NCBI GenBank assembly: GCA_024641945.1
Contig: JAHECD010000020.1
Coordinates: 1-53,891 of the forward strand
DNA: 53,891 nucleotides
Direction of reading: 5' to 3'
Source: Rubrivivax sp.
Lineage (GTDB): Bacteria; Pseudomonadota; Gammaproteobacteria; Burkholderiales; Burkholderiaceae_C
Shown here one piece after another: positions 9,050 to 19,482 of this stretch; within the stretch, counting starts at the first letter, position 1, and the number at the start of each line of letters is the position of its first letter. Position numbers and translations under genes: made by a program. The notes beneath the pieces were generated by a model. The model was not told where the DNA came from and searched no databases. It worked only from the letters and a program-made list of their open reading frames with translations.

Positions 9050-9055
9050 AGCCCG

Positions 9056-10813
<1,758 letters not shown>

Positions 10814-10843
10814 CGACGCCCCCCCCACATCCCGGAGAGCCCC

Positions 10844-11818
10844 ATGATCCAGCGACGCACTGTCCTCAAATCCGCCGCCGCCCTGGCAGGCGCCACACTC
10901 GGGGCACCGGCCATCGCACAATCGTGGCCGAGCAAGCCGTTGCGCATCATCGTGCCGTTCGCGCCCGGCGGCTCGTCGGACTTCATCGCGCGGCTGATCA
11001 GCAAGCCGCTCGGCGACGCGCTCGGCACCAATGTCATCGTCGAAAACAGGACCGGCGCCAACGGCATCATCGGCGCGGCAGCCACGGCACAGTCGGAGGA
11101 CCAGCACACGATGCTGTTGTCCGACATGAGCTCACTCGCGATCAGCCCCCTCATCACGAAGGAGATGCCGTACCGGCCCGACCAGCTCAAGGGCGCGACC
11201 ATGCTGGCGTATTCGCCGCACCTGCTGGTGGCGCACCCGTCGGTGCAGGCCTCGAACATGACCGAACTCGTGGCGCTGTCGAAGAAGCAGCCGATGAACG
11301 TGGCGTCCGCCGGCTCGGGCTCGGCCAACCACCTGGGCGTCGTCGACATCGCACTTCGCTCGGGCCTGCAGTGGCAGCATGTGCCGTTCCGTGGCGGCGC
11401 CGCCGCACTGGCCGACACCGCGGCCGGCAATACGCAGCTGTGCCTGAACGGCATGCTCGCCACGATGCCGCTCGTGACCGCCGGGCGGCTCAAGCTGATC
11501 GGCGTGTCCAAGGCCACGCGCATGGCCTTGATCGCCAACGTGCCGACGATCGCCGAGCAGGGTGTCAAGGGTTTCGAATCCGGCACGTACCAGGGCATCG
11601 CCATCCCGTCCACGCTGCCGCCCGCGATGGCCGACAAGCTGGCCGCGGCATTGATCGCGGTGATCCGCTCGCCCGACGTGCGCGCGCGCATGGTCGGTGC
11701 CGGCGCCGAGGTGATGACGACGTCGCCCAAGGAGACGAGCGAGTTCCTCGCGCGGGAGAGCAAACGCTGGTCCGCCGTGATCCAGACGGCGGGCAAGCAG
11801 GTCGAGGGCAATGCCTGA
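10844..11818 (+). CDS. Bug/TctC-family periplasmic solute-binding protein (second copy)
   Basis: 324 aa. The signal MIQRRTVLKSAAALAGA is twin-arginine-like with probable cleavage after AIA at residue 25. The Bug core follows: WPSKPLRIIVPFAPGGSSD and VENRTGANGIIGA, with HVPFRGGAAALADTAAG later. It starts 30 bases after the dehydratase gene with GGAGAG upstream. It is clearly diverged from the receptor at 4363, so the cluster may import two related ligands, or one receptor may deliver to a distant TctAB. Confidence 0.92.
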   Translation: MIQRRTVLKSAAALAGATLGAPAIAQSWPSKPLRIIVPFAPGGSSDFIARLISKPLGDALGTNVIVENRTGANGIIGAAATAQSEDQHTMLLSDMSSLAISPLITKEMPYRPDQLKGATMLAYSPHLLVAHPSVQASNMTELVALSKKQPMNVASAGSGSANHLGVVDIALRSGLQWQHVPFRGGAAALADTAAGNTQLCLNGMLATMPLVTAGRLKLIGVSKATRMALIANVPTIAEQGVKGFESGTYQGIAIPSTLPPAMADKLAAALIAVIRSPDVRARMVGAGAEVMTTSPKETSEFLARESKRWSAVIQTAGKQVEGNA

Positions 11819-12944
11819 GGAGCAACCTCCGGGGTCGGTCCAGGCGGGCCCCTACGAATCGGCGCCGCAGCGCGCTGACGGCGGCCCGGCGGCTGGCGGG
11901 AACGCGCCGATCGCGGCGCTGGAATCGTTTGGGCAGTCGCTCTTTGCCGCCGCCGGCATGGACGACGACAAGGCCACATCCGTCGCCCGCCTGTTGGTGC
12001 TGACCGACGCGATGGGCCGGCGCACCCACGGCCTGGCGATGGCGCCGCTGTACCTGGCCGACATGGCCAAGGGCGGGTTGCAGCCGCGTGGCGAGATAGA
12101 GGTCGTCAAGGACCACGGATCCAGTGCCGTCTGGGACGCCGGCTACCTGCCCGGCCTGTGGGTGATGGAGCGCGCGATCGAGACGGCGATGCCGCGCGCC
12201 GCCACACACGGCATCGCCGCGATCGCGATCCGGCGCACGCACCACGTCGGCTGTCTCGCGGCGCTCGTCAAGCAGGCCGCCGACCGGGGCTTCATCGCGC
12301 AGGTCTACAACTCGGAGCCGGCCGCGCAGCGGGTGGCCCCGTACGGCGGCACCGAGCCGCTGATGACCCCCAACCCCTTTGCCATCGGCTATCCCGGCCA
12401 CGACCACCCAGTGCTGGTGGACATCTGTGCCTCGATCACGACCACCTCGATGACCCGCCAGAAACATGCCGCGGGCGAGCAGTTCGAATATCCGTGGCTG
12501 CTCGACGCGTCGGGCCGTCCGACGTGCGACCCGTCGGTGCTCGAACACGGCGACCCACGCGGCTCGCTGCAACTGCTCGGCGGGCAGGAATACGGTCACA
12601 AGGGATTCGGCCTGTCGCTGTGGGTGGAGGCGCTGTCGCAAGGACTTTCCGGCCATGGCCGCAAGGACCAACCCCGGCGCTGGGGTGGCAACGTCTTCCT
12701 GCAAGTGATCGACCCCGACCTGTTCGCCGGCCGCGAGGCCTTCGGCGAGCAGATGGACCACCTGTCCGACCGCTGCCGCGACAACCGGCCGATCGACCCT
12801 TCGCGCCCCGTGCGTGTGCCCGGCGACCAGGCTGCGCGCAGCGTGGCCGCCGCACAGCGCGGCGGGATCACCTACGACGCCAGCGCCTGGAAGGCTCTGC
12901 GCACGTGGGCCGTCAAGCTCGGCGTACCGATGCCTTCGGCCTGA
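11811..12944 (+). CDS. Ldh-family (malate/L-lactate/ureidoglycolate-type) oxidoreductase
   Basis: 377-aa NAD(P)-dependent 2-ketoacid reductase of the MDH/LDH-2 family, which has a non-Rossmann fold. Visible marks are GRRTHGLAMAP around the catalytic His73 (DSHG in most members), the IRRTHHVGCL segment, TPNPFAIGYPG, and EYGHKGFGLSLWVEALSQGLSG. The start overlaps the end of the receptor gene by 8 bases, indicating translational coupling. About 30 N-terminal residues look disordered, so a later start is possible. Likely role: interconversion of a hydroxyacid and 2-oxoacid in the sugar-acid route. Confidence 0.88.
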   Translation: MPEEQPPGSVQAGPYESAPQRADGGPAAGGNAPIAALESFGQSLFAAAGMDDDKATSVARLLVLTDAMGRRTHGLAMAPLYLADMAKGGLQPRGEIEVVKDHGSSAVWDAGYLPGLWVMERAIETAMPRAATHGIAAIAIRRTHHVGCLAALVKQAADRGFIAQVYNSEPAAQRVAPYGGTEPLMTPNPFAIGYPGHDHPVLVDICASITTTSMTRQKHAAGEQFEYPWLLDASGRPTCDPSVLEHGDPRGSLQLLGGQEYGHKGFGLSLWVEALSQGLSGHGRKDQPRRWGGNVFLQVIDPDLFAGREAFGEQMDHLSDRCRDNRPIDPSRPVRVPGDQAARSVAAAQRGGITYDASAWKALRTWAVKLGVPMPSA

Positions 12945-12972
12945 ACACCCCACCAAAGAAAGACCGAACGCC

Positions 12973-13692
12973 ATGACGACCCTGAAGCCCGACACCCGCG
13001 CCAAGCTGATGGGCGTGAGCACCGCCACACTGTGTACCGCCCTCTTCAAGCGCGGCTTCAGCCGCCAGTTCATCCAGGACGTTCGGCCGCTGAACGCAGA
13101 CCTGCCCAACATGGTCGGGCCCGCCTTCACGTTGCGCTACATGCCGGCGCGCGAGGACCTGAACCCGATCACCGTCTTCCAGAATCGCGAACATCCGCAG
13201 CGCAAGGCGGTCGAAGACTGCCCCGAGGGTGCCGTCTTCGTGATCGACAGCCGCAAGGACGCGCGCGCGGCCTCGGCCGGCGGCATTCTCGTCAGCCGGT
13301 TGATGAAGCGCGGCGTGGCCGGCGTCGTCACCGACGGCGGCTTCCGCGACAGCCCCGAGATCGCCAGGCTGCCCTTCCCCGCCTACCACCAGCGCCCGGC
13401 CGCGCCGACCAACCTGACGCTGCACCAGGCCATCGACGTCAACGTGCCGATAGGCTGCGGCGATGCGCCGGTCTTCCCGGGCGACGTGGTGGTGGGCGAT
13501 GCCGAAGGGGTGATCGTCATCCCCGCGCACCTGGTCGAAGAAATCGCCGCCGAAGCGGTGGAGATGACCGCGTTCGAGGATTTCGTGCAAGAGAAGGTAA
13601 TGGAAGGTGAGTCCATCCTCGGCCTCTACCCGCCCACCGAGGAGCGGCACCGGACGGCGTTTGCGCACTGGCGCACGAAGCACGGGCGCTGA
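12973..13692 (+). CDS. RraA-like / HMG-CHA aldolase family protein (second copy)
   Basis: 239 aa, same family as the gene at 2994. It carries MGVSTATLCTALFKRG, the AGGILVSRLMKRG helix and GVVTDGGFRD with R125-D126, and PGDVVVGDAEGVIVIP. It is last in the 9056-13692 unit, 28 bases after the Ldh-family gene. Two diverged copies in one catabolic region suggest a lyase, decarboxylase or dehydratase step on a 2-keto-3-deoxy acid. RNase E inhibition is a weaker alternative. Confidence 0.87.
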   Translation: MTTLKPDTRAKLMGVSTATLCTALFKRGFSRQFIQDVRPLNADLPNMVGPAFTLRYMPAREDLNPITVFQNREHPQRKAVEDCPEGAVFVIDSRKDARAASAGGILVSRLMKRGVAGVVTDGGFRDSPEIARLPFPAYHQRPAAPTNLTLHQAIDVNVPIGCGDAPVFPGDVVVGDAEGVIVIPAHLVEEIAAEAVEMTAFEDFVQEKVMEGESILGLYPPTEERHRTAFAHWRTKHGR

Positions 13693-13810
13693 TCCGATCC
13701 ATCGGCGTGCAGCGTATCGACGAGACACATTTCTTTGCATCGTGGCGGTGGGCGCCGAGACATCGTGGCGCTAAGGTTCAGGCCCGTTCTCGAACCTGAA
13801 AGGAGTGCCC

Positions 13811-14224
13811 ATGGCTCCACCTGTCGATCACACCGGCGCGGCCGCTGCAAGCTTGCCCGCCGGCGAAGACCTCGCCCCGCTGATTGCGGACGTCTATGCC
13901 GAATCCCCGCCCGCGCTGCGCGTGCGGTTGCTTTCGAGCCTGCTGCGCCCGGTGGGCCCGCTGGCCCTCGTGGCCATCAGTGCCGGCGCCTTCTCGCACC
14001 TGCTGCCGGCCGCGCGCTGGCAGATCGCCCAGGCCACGACCGACGATGCCCGCTGGATCGGCCCCGAGCAGGTGTTCGAGCTCGTTCGCTACGTCGAGCA
14101 GAAGAGCCCCGAGTTCCTTCTGCGCCTGCCGGAACTTCTCGGCGATGGCAATCTTCTGATCGGCACGCTCAGCGGCTCTTTGCTGCTGCTGGCGCTGCAC
14201 GCCCTCAAGAACCGCCGGCGCTGA
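13811..14224 (+). CDS. Hypothetical membrane-associated protein
   Basis: 137 aa, family not recognised. The ATG at 13811 is preceded by AGGAG with 6-base spacing; a GTG at 13805 overlaps that site and is less likely. Two hydrophobic stretches are visible, about residues 45-66 (RPVGPLALVAISAGAFSHLL) and about 113-132 (GNLLIGTLSGSLLLLALHAL), near the C-terminus before a KNRRR tail. The acidic middle is soluble-looking. It is probably a small inner-membrane protein. It stands alone between the sugar-acid unit and the CBS gene. Confidence 0.65.
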   Translation: MAPPVDHTGAAAASLPAGEDLAPLIADVYAESPPALRVRLLSSLLRPVGPLALVAISAGAFSHLLPAARWQIAQATTDDARWIGPEQVFELVRYVEQKSPEFLLRLPELLGDGNLLIGTLSGSLLLLALHALKNRRR

Positions 14225-14337
14225 TGTGCCGCGGAGCCGGCGCGTCGATAGGCCTGCCGCTGGCATGGCTGGCTGGTTGGGCGTAAGGTCGGGTCGACGG
14301 CGTCATGTCGGCGCCGCACCCCACTGCGGAGGCCTTC

Positions 14338-14916
14338 ATGCATCGTGATGCAGCCCTGTCCACCCGCCGGCTCGAGGCCGGCACATCCATCGTCCATGCA
14401 CGACCGTGGCAATCGCCGCCCGTGACGCTGGATTCCCCTGCACTCGATGTGATGACCGACCTGACCGCTGTCAAGGCGGCCACCACCAGCCCGACCGCCA
14501 CGCTCGGGCAGGCCGAGCAGGCCATGATCTACCAGGGCGTACGCATGCTTTTCGTGGTGAGCGAGATGCCGGGCGTCGTGGGCCTGGTCACCAGTACCGA
14601 CCTGCGCGGCGACCGCGCCGTGCGCGTGGTCCAGGAGCGCCACATCCACCATGACGAATTGACCGTGGCGGACGTGATGACCACGTTGTCGGCACTCGAC
14701 GCCATCGACCTCGACACGATGCGCACGGCGAGCGTGAGCAACGTCATCGCCACGCTCAAGCGCTACGGCCGCAACCACCTGCTGGTGGTCGACGGCGCGC
14801 CCCTGCAGGTGCGCGGCGTGATCTCGCGTGCGCAGGTCGAGCGCCAACTCGGCGTCAACATCAACGTCGTCGAGATCGCCGGCAGTTTTGCGGAGATCGA
14901 GCGCGCGCTCGCCTGA
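14338..14916 (+). CDS. Tandem CBS-domain protein
   Basis: 192 aa. Two CBS motifs form one Bateman module: TATLGQAEQAMIYQGVRMLFVV with GVVGLVTSTDLRG, and ASVSNVIATLKRYGRNHLLVVDG with VRGVISRAQVERQLG. Such modules bind adenine nucleotides or SAM and act as energy sensors. I chose the ATG at 14338 because GGAGG sits 5 bases upstream; an earlier ATG at 14305 lacks a site. No effector domain is fused, and the partner is unknown. Confidence 0.8.
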   Translation: MHRDAALSTRRLEAGTSIVHARPWQSPPVTLDSPALDVMTDLTAVKAATTSPTATLGQAEQAMIYQGVRMLFVVSEMPGVVGLVTSTDLRGDRAVRVVQERHIHHDELTVADVMTTLSALDAIDLDTMRTASVSNVIATLKRYGRNHLLVVDGAPLQVRGVISRAQVERQLGVNINVVEIAGSFAEIERALA

Positions 14917-14947
14917 TCAGCAGCCTGCGCGAGCCGCGCGAAAGAGC

Positions 14948-14969
14948 CTGCCGGGCCGCGACCCGGCAG
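14948..14969. terminator. Candidate bidirectional terminator hairpin
   Basis: Perfect 8-bp stem CTGCCGGG / CCCGGCAG with a 6-base loop, between the convergent stops of the CBS gene (14916) and the small gene at 14980. There is no strong T-run on either side, so termination may be weak. Confidence 0.45.
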
Positions 14970-14979
14970 CGCGGTCACG

Positions 14980-15231
14980 CTAGGCGGTGGTCGACTTCTT
15001 GACGGTCAGCGTGACGCCTGTCTTGGCGATACGCATCGAGCCATCGGGCGACTGATCGACCAGCGCGCCGTCGGCGAGCCGGTACTCGACCGTGCCCGTG
15101 GGCTCCCAGTGGTCCTGCCCGTCCGCGATCGTCTCATCGCGCACGAGGTGTTCGTAGCCGTGAACCTTGTAGTCCTTCCCGTCAGCGCCACGCGCATCGA
15201 AGGATTCGAGCAGATGCAGTTTGCGGTCCAT
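14980..15231 (-). CDS. Small conserved-looking hypothetical protein
   Basis: 83 aa, acidic/basic mixed, no membrane segment, family not recognised. The ATG at 15231 follows GGAGG (mRNA sense GGAATGGAGGCTTGC). The sequence reads as a small beta-rich domain: KLHLLESFDARG, YKVHGYEHLVRDE, TVEYRLADGALVDQ, MRIAKTGVTLTVK. Convergent with the CBS gene. Confidence 0.6.
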   Translation of the reverse strand: MDRKLHLLESFDARGADGKDYKVHGYEHLVRDETIADGQDHWEPTGTVEYRLADGALVDQSPDGSMRIAKTGVTLTVKKSTTA

Positions 15232-15412
15232 GCAAGCCTCCATTCCGTTGAGGATGTGCGCGCCATCGACGCTTCTGCACCCACCACGACACCGCACCTC
15301 TGCACGACCTTCCGTGACGGGCCCGATTTGTCAAGGCGGGCCTTCTTGAAAGCCCATCCTATGGCGCTGCCGCTGCGGGGCGTTGATCTGCCTCAAGCGG
15401 GGCTGCGCACCC

Positions 15413-16606
15413 TCACGGGCGCTTGCCGACCTCTTCGCTGCGCGCCGTCCATCTCCGGGCCTGTTCGCTGAGCGAGAACCCGAGCCCCGGGCGATCCGGC
15501 ACGTGCATGCGGCCGTCCGCGATGCGAAGGCGCTCGTTGAACATCGGTTCCAGCCACTCGAAGTGCTCGACCCACGGTCCGTGGGCATACGAGGCACTCA
15601 GGTGCAGGTGGATCTCCATCGCAAAGTGCGGCGCCATGCGCATGCGTGCCTGGTCGGCCAGCGCCATGATCTTGAGCATCGGCGTGATGCCGCCTACGCG
15701 CGGCGCGTCGGGCTGGATGAAATCGACGCTGCGCAGGCGGATCAGCTCCCAGTGTTCGGCCGGGCTCGTGAGCATCTCGCCGGTGGCGATCGGCGTGTCG
15801 AGCATCGCGGCCAGCGTGGCGTGGCCCTCGGCATCGTAGGCGTCGAGCGGCTCCTCGATCCACAGCAGGTTGAGCGGCTCGACGAGTTTGCCGAAACGCT
15901 GGGCCGTCACACGGTCCCACTGCTGGTTGGCATCGATCGCGAGTTCGACCCGGCCGTCGATCAGCTTGTGCACGGCCTGCACACGCTGCAGGTCGACCAT
16001 CGGGTCGGGTTGGCCGACCTTGATCTTGATGCCGCCGATGCCGCGCTCGAGCGAGGCCTCGACGTTCTTCAGCACCTCGGGCAGCGGCATCGACAGGTAG
16101 CCACCGCTCGTGTTGTAGCACTGCACCGAGTCGCGGTGCGCGCCCAGCAGCTTGGCCAGCGGCAGCCGGGCGCGCTTGGCTTTCAGGTCCCACAGCGCGA
16201 TATCGAAGGCGGCGATCGTCTGCGTCGCCAGGCCGCTGCGCCCGACGGATGCGCCGGCCCAGCACAGCTTGTCCCACAGCCGCGCGATGTCGTTCGGGTC
16301 CTCTCCCAGCAGCGCGGGCGCGATCTCCTTGGCATGCTCGAACTGCCCCGGCCCGCCGGCACGCTTGCTGTAGCTGAAGCCCACGCCCGAGTGGCCGTCC
16401 TTGGTCTCGATCTCGGCAAACAGGAACGCGATCTCGGTCAGCGGCTTCTGGCGGCCCGTGAGCACCTTGGCGTCGCTGATCGGCGCCGCCAGCGGCAGGA
16501 AGACGAGCGACAGGCGGATCCATTCGATGCGGTCGGTGCTGGCCTCGCCCGGCGGCAGGCCTGCCGCGAGCGGATTGGCGCGGATCAATCGGGACGGTTC
16601 AGACAT
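15413..16606 (-). CDS. Mandelate racemase/muconate lactonizing family sugar-acid dehydratase (L-talarate/galactarate type)
   Basis: 397-aa enolase-superfamily enzyme. The barrel residues line up with talarate/galactarate dehydratase: the KxK pair K194/K196 in GGIKIKVGQPD, metal ligands D225 (AIDANQQW), E251 (WIEEPLD) and E277 (ATGEMLTS), and H327 in MAPHF as the partner base. Expected reaction: dehydration of an aldarate or aldonate to a 2-keto-3-deoxy acid. The ATG at 16606 overlaps the end of the upstream UxuA-like gene by 8 bases, so the two form one operon. Substrate assignment within the subgroup is inference. Confidence 0.85.
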   Translation of the reverse strand: MSEPSRLIRANPLAAGLPPGEASTDRIEWIRLSLVFLPLAAPISDAKVLTGRQKPLTEIAFLFAEIETKDGHSGVGFSYSKRAGGPGQFEHAKEIAPALLGEDPNDIARLWDKLCWAGASVGRSGLATQTIAAFDIALWDLKAKRARLPLAKLLGAHRDSVQCYNTSGGYLSMPLPEVLKNVEASLERGIGGIKIKVGQPDPMVDLQRVQAVHKLIDGRVELAIDANQQWDRVTAQRFGKLVEPLNLLWIEEPLDAYDAEGHATLAAMLDTPIATGEMLTSPAEHWELIRLRSVDFIQPDAPRVGGITPMLKIMALADQARMRMAPHFAMEIHLHLSASYAHGPWVEHFEWLEPMFNERLRIADGRMHVPDRPGLGFSLSEQARRWTARSEEVGKRP

Positions 16607-17708
16607 GGGCAGTGCCTTTCGTGGTTCGGGGGGTGGACCACACGCCGGCGGCCTGCAGCAGGCCCCGCGTGTAGCCGAGAGCAAAGGACATGAAACGTTC
16701 GCGGCCCTCGTCGAGCTCGCTCACGGGCACGTGGTCCGGGCACAGCGGGCCGGCATAACCGCCCCGCCGGTAGGCCTTGACGGCGTCGAACATGTCCACG
16801 TCGCCTTCGTCCGGAAAGACTTCCTGGAAGTCGAGATATCCGCCTCGGATGTTCCGGAAATGGACCATGAAGATGCGGCCGGTGGCAGCGAACTCTTCGA
16901 TCACCGGAATCATGGCGCGGCCCGGATCCTCGAACATCTCCGCCACGGTGCCCTGGCAGAAATTGAGGCCGTGGTTCGGGCTCGGGCTCAGGGCCAGGAA
17001 GCGGCGGATGCCGTCGGCCGATCCGACCACGTGTTCGATGCCGTTGAGTCCGCCGACGGGGTACGCCGGGTCGTGCGGATGGCAGGCCAGGCGCACGCCG
17101 GCCGCATCGGCCGCGGTGACGAGCCCCTCGACGAGAAATTCGATCGCGTCCCAGCCGGCCCGTTCGCTCACCGGCGGCACGCTGCGCGCCTCCTTCTGCC
17201 CGCACAGCAGCACCGAATTCGATCCGCCTTCGTCCTGGTGACCGGGGTATCCGACCCCCCAGTAGGAATGCGCACGGTCGGCGGCCGGCGAATATTCGGC
17301 ATGGCGGAAGCCCGAGTTGCTGCAGCCGCCGCGGCCGGGCCTCAATGCGGTGCGCGTGATGCCCACCATCTGGACGTTGTACTTCAGGCAGGTGAGACCG
17401 GCATCGGCCGCCACGCGCACGTTGTGCGCCAGCACGTCGCGCTGTTTTTTCGCGCCGTCGAGGTCGACGATGGAATCGAGCAGGATCGAGCCGACGTCGA
17501 GCGCGAAGACATCAAGCTTCAGCCCGAAGCCTTCCACCCAGCGCCGGTAGTCGCGCAGCTTGGACGCATCCCAGGGGGTGAGCGCACCGCCGGCTGCGGA
17601 GACGAGGTCGGTGCCGCGGTTGTCGATCACGACATGCTCCACGCCGAGCTGCGTGGACAGGCGCATCCGCCGCTCTGATGGGTTCAGAAGTTGCTCGCTG
17701 ATATACAT
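16599..17708 (-). CDS. UxuA-like (mannonate dehydratase-related) TIM-barrel protein
   Basis: 369 aa from ATG 17708. It shows the UxuA/xylose-isomerase-like barrel with plausible metal ligands H210 (ACHPHDP), C251 (NFCQGT) and H283 (MVHFRN), the positions expected for the UxuA site, and a following EGDVDMFD acidic segment. It may dehydrate a hexonate such as mannonate. The start is uncertain: no clear Shine-Dalgarno precedes 17708, and the frame stays open to an ATG at 17828 (40 more residues with no domain content). First gene of a two-gene unit with the galactarate-type dehydratase. Confidence 0.78.
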   Translation of the reverse strand: MYISEQLLNPSERRMRLSTQLGVEHVVIDNRGTDLVSAAGGALTPWDASKLRDYRRWVEGFGLKLDVFALDVGSILLDSIVDLDGAKKQRDVLAHNVRVAADAGLTCLKYNVQMVGITRTALRPGRGGCSNSGFRHAEYSPAADRAHSYWGVGYPGHQDEGGSNSVLLCGQKEARSVPPVSERAGWDAIEFLVEGLVTAADAAGVRLACHPHDPAYPVGGLNGIEHVVGSADGIRRFLALSPSPNHGLNFCQGTVAEMFEDPGRAMIPVIEEFAATGRIFMVHFRNIRGGYLDFQEVFPDEGDVDMFDAVKAYRRGGYAGPLCPDHVPVSELDEGRERFMSFALGYTRGLLQAAGVWSTPRTTKGTAHV

Positions 17709-17858
17709 GTCGGTGGAGAAGATCCGGATGAGTGGAGGGCCAGCGCATCGTCTCCCGATGGGGATCGCACGGCAATCGTCCGCGGCGACTGGCTGCAGGG
17801 TTGCTCCCACGATCTGGGACGTGCCCATGCATCGTCGACCGTCTGCACGGCCCAGGAA

Positions 17859-18620
17859 TCAGGACGCAAACAAGGCTGGCAACAGGCCCACGGCCGTCCC
17901 CCGAAGCGCCGCATGGGCCTGCCCGTCGATGTCGCTGGGGTGTGGGTTGACGATCGCCACCCACGCGCCTTGCCGACGCGCTTGTGCCGCCAGCCCCGCC
18001 GCGGGCCACACGGCGCCCGAGGTGCCGACGACCAGCAGGACTGCGCAGCCTTCGGCGGCCCGTTCGGCAGCGGCGATCGCATCGGGGGGCAGCATCTCGC
18101 CGAACCACACCACGCCGGGCCGGAGCGGGTTGTCGCAGTCGGCACAGCGCGGCGGTCGCCCAGGCAGCGCCCGCGCGACGTCGCACGCCGACCGCTGCGT
18201 GGCGTGCTGGCAGGGTTCGAGCCAGCGGTCGCAAAGGATGTCGCCATGCAGGCGGATCGTGTCGACACTACCGGCCCGCTGGTGCAGGTCGTCGACGTTC
18301 TGCGTGACCAAAGTCAGCACGCCGGGATGACGCCGCGCAAACGCGGCCAGCGCATGATGCCCGGCGTTGGGCTGTGCGGCGCGGACACCGGCGCGCCGCT
18401 CTTCGTACCAGCCCCAGACCCGCGCCGGGTCGGCGCGGAAGCCGTCTTCGCTGGCCAGCTCCATCGGGTCGAAACGCGACCACAGGCCCGTCATCGCGTC
18501 ACGGAACGTGGCGATGCCGCTTTCTGCACTCATGCCGGCGCCGGTCAGCACGCACAGCCCACCGGGCTCGCACGCGGCCGCCGCGATGCGCTCAACCGCC
18601 TGCGCCAGCACCTTTGGCAC
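17859..18620 (-). CDS. cobB: NAD-dependent protein deacylase, sirtuin (CobB type)
   Basis: 253 aa. NAD-binding [15 protein letters not shown] (27-41), [12 protein letters not shown] (106-117) and catalytic H125 are present. Zinc cysteines are C130, C137, C159 and C162 in an extended zinc loop. Y72 and R75 in WYEERR fit the YxxR signature of class III sirtuins, which remove succinyl/malonyl as well as acetyl groups. The start overlaps the last 29 bases of rlmB, so the two are co-transcribed. The gene symbol is by family similarity. Confidence 0.9.
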   Translation of the reverse strand: MPKVLAQAVERIAAAACEPGGLCVLTGAGMSAESGIATFRDAMTGLWSRFDPMELASEDGFRADPARVWGWYEERRAGVRAAQPNAGHHALAAFARRHPGVLTLVTQNVDDLHQRAGSVDTIRLHGDILCDRWLEPCQHATQRSACDVARALPGRPPRCADCDNPLRPGVVWFGEMLPPDAIAAAERAAEGCAVLLVVGTSGAVWPAAGLAAQARRQGAWVAIVNPHPSDIDGQAHAALRGTAVGLLPALFAS

Positions 18621-19359
18621 GCCGCTGCCGCAGCGCCTCGTACAGGCACACCGCGGAGGCGACGGAAACGTTGAGGCTCTCCACCGCGCCGTGCATCGGA
18701 ATGCGCACGAGCCGATCGCAGGTCTTGCGCGTGAGCTGCCGCATGCCGGCCCCTTCCGCGCCCATCACCAGCGCCACCGGCCCGGTGAGGTCCAGGTCGT
18801 AGAGCGTCGATTCGGCGTCGTCGCTGAAACCCACGATGGGGATGTCGCGCTCCTTCAGTTCGTTGAGCGTGCGCGCCAGATTGGTCACCATCAGGTACGG
18901 CACGGTCTCCGCGGCGCCGCTGGCGACCTTGGCCACCGTCGCGTTGAGGCCGACGGCGTGGTCCTTGGGGGCGACCACGGCGTGGGCGCCGGCACCGTCG
19001 GCCGCACGCAGACACGCGCCCAGGTTGTGCGGGTCGGTCACGCCGTCGAGCACCAGCACGAGCGCGGGCCCGCGGCCGGCGGCCTCGACGTCATCCAGCA
19101 CATCGTCCAGCGAATGGTGCTGGGGCAGCGGTGATACACGCGCCACCACGCCCTGGTGACGGGGCGACCCGGCCAGCCGGATCAAGCGTTGATCGTCGCT
19201 GTCGACCAGCTTGACGCCCGCCTCGCCGGCACGCTCGACGAAAGCGCGCATGCGCGCGTCGCGCCGCGCCGTATCCACGTGGATCTCGCTGATCGACTGC
19301 GGCGCGGTCTTCAGCCGGACGGTGACGGCATGAAAGCCGAACAGGACCTTGGTGCTCAT
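18592..19359 (-). CDS. rlmB: 23S rRNA (guanosine-2'-O-)-methyltransferase RlmB
   Basis: 255-aa SPOUT methyltransferase modifying G2251 of 23S rRNA. The N-terminal substrate-binding domain starts [14 protein letters not shown]. The catalytic domain carries [27 protein letters not shown], the knot motif [18 protein letters not shown] and [22 protein letters not shown]. The ATG at 19359 is the first that precedes the domain. It diverges from cbpA. Confidence 0.95.
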   Translation of the reverse strand: MSTKVLFGFHAVTVRLKTAPQSISEIHVDTARRDARMRAFVERAGEAGVKLVDSDDQRLIRLAGSPRHQGVVARVSPLPQHHSLDDVLDDVEAAGRGPALVLVLDGVTDPHNLGACLRAADGAGAHAVVAPKDHAVGLNATVAKVASGAAETVPYLMVTNLARTLNELKERDIPIVGFSDDAESTLYDLDLTGPVALVMGAEGAGMRQLTRKTCDRLVRIPMHGAVESLNVSVASAVCLYEALRQRRAKGAGAGG

Positions 19360-19429
19360 CCGCGCGATGGTATCGCCCCGTTCCCCGCGGCCATGCGGCC
19401 ACGCGGCAGACGCCGGCTTCGCACTGCCA

Positions 19430-19466
19430 CTTGAATGCGCGGGATCAAACCCGCACCTGTTGCGGG
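19430..19466 (+). promoter_or_regulatory. Candidate heat-shock promoter element and alternative hairpins upstream of cbpA
   Basis: CTTGAA (19430-19435) matches a sigma-32 -35 element exactly, but the -10 match 14 bases later (CCCGCACC) is poor. The same stretch contains GCGGG (19439-19443), CCCGC (19450-19454) and GCGGG (19462-19466), so the middle block can pair with either neighbour. Heat regulation of cbpA is known in other bacteria; its form here is inference. Confidence 0.3.
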
Positions 19467-19482
19467 ACCCTATAAGGACATC

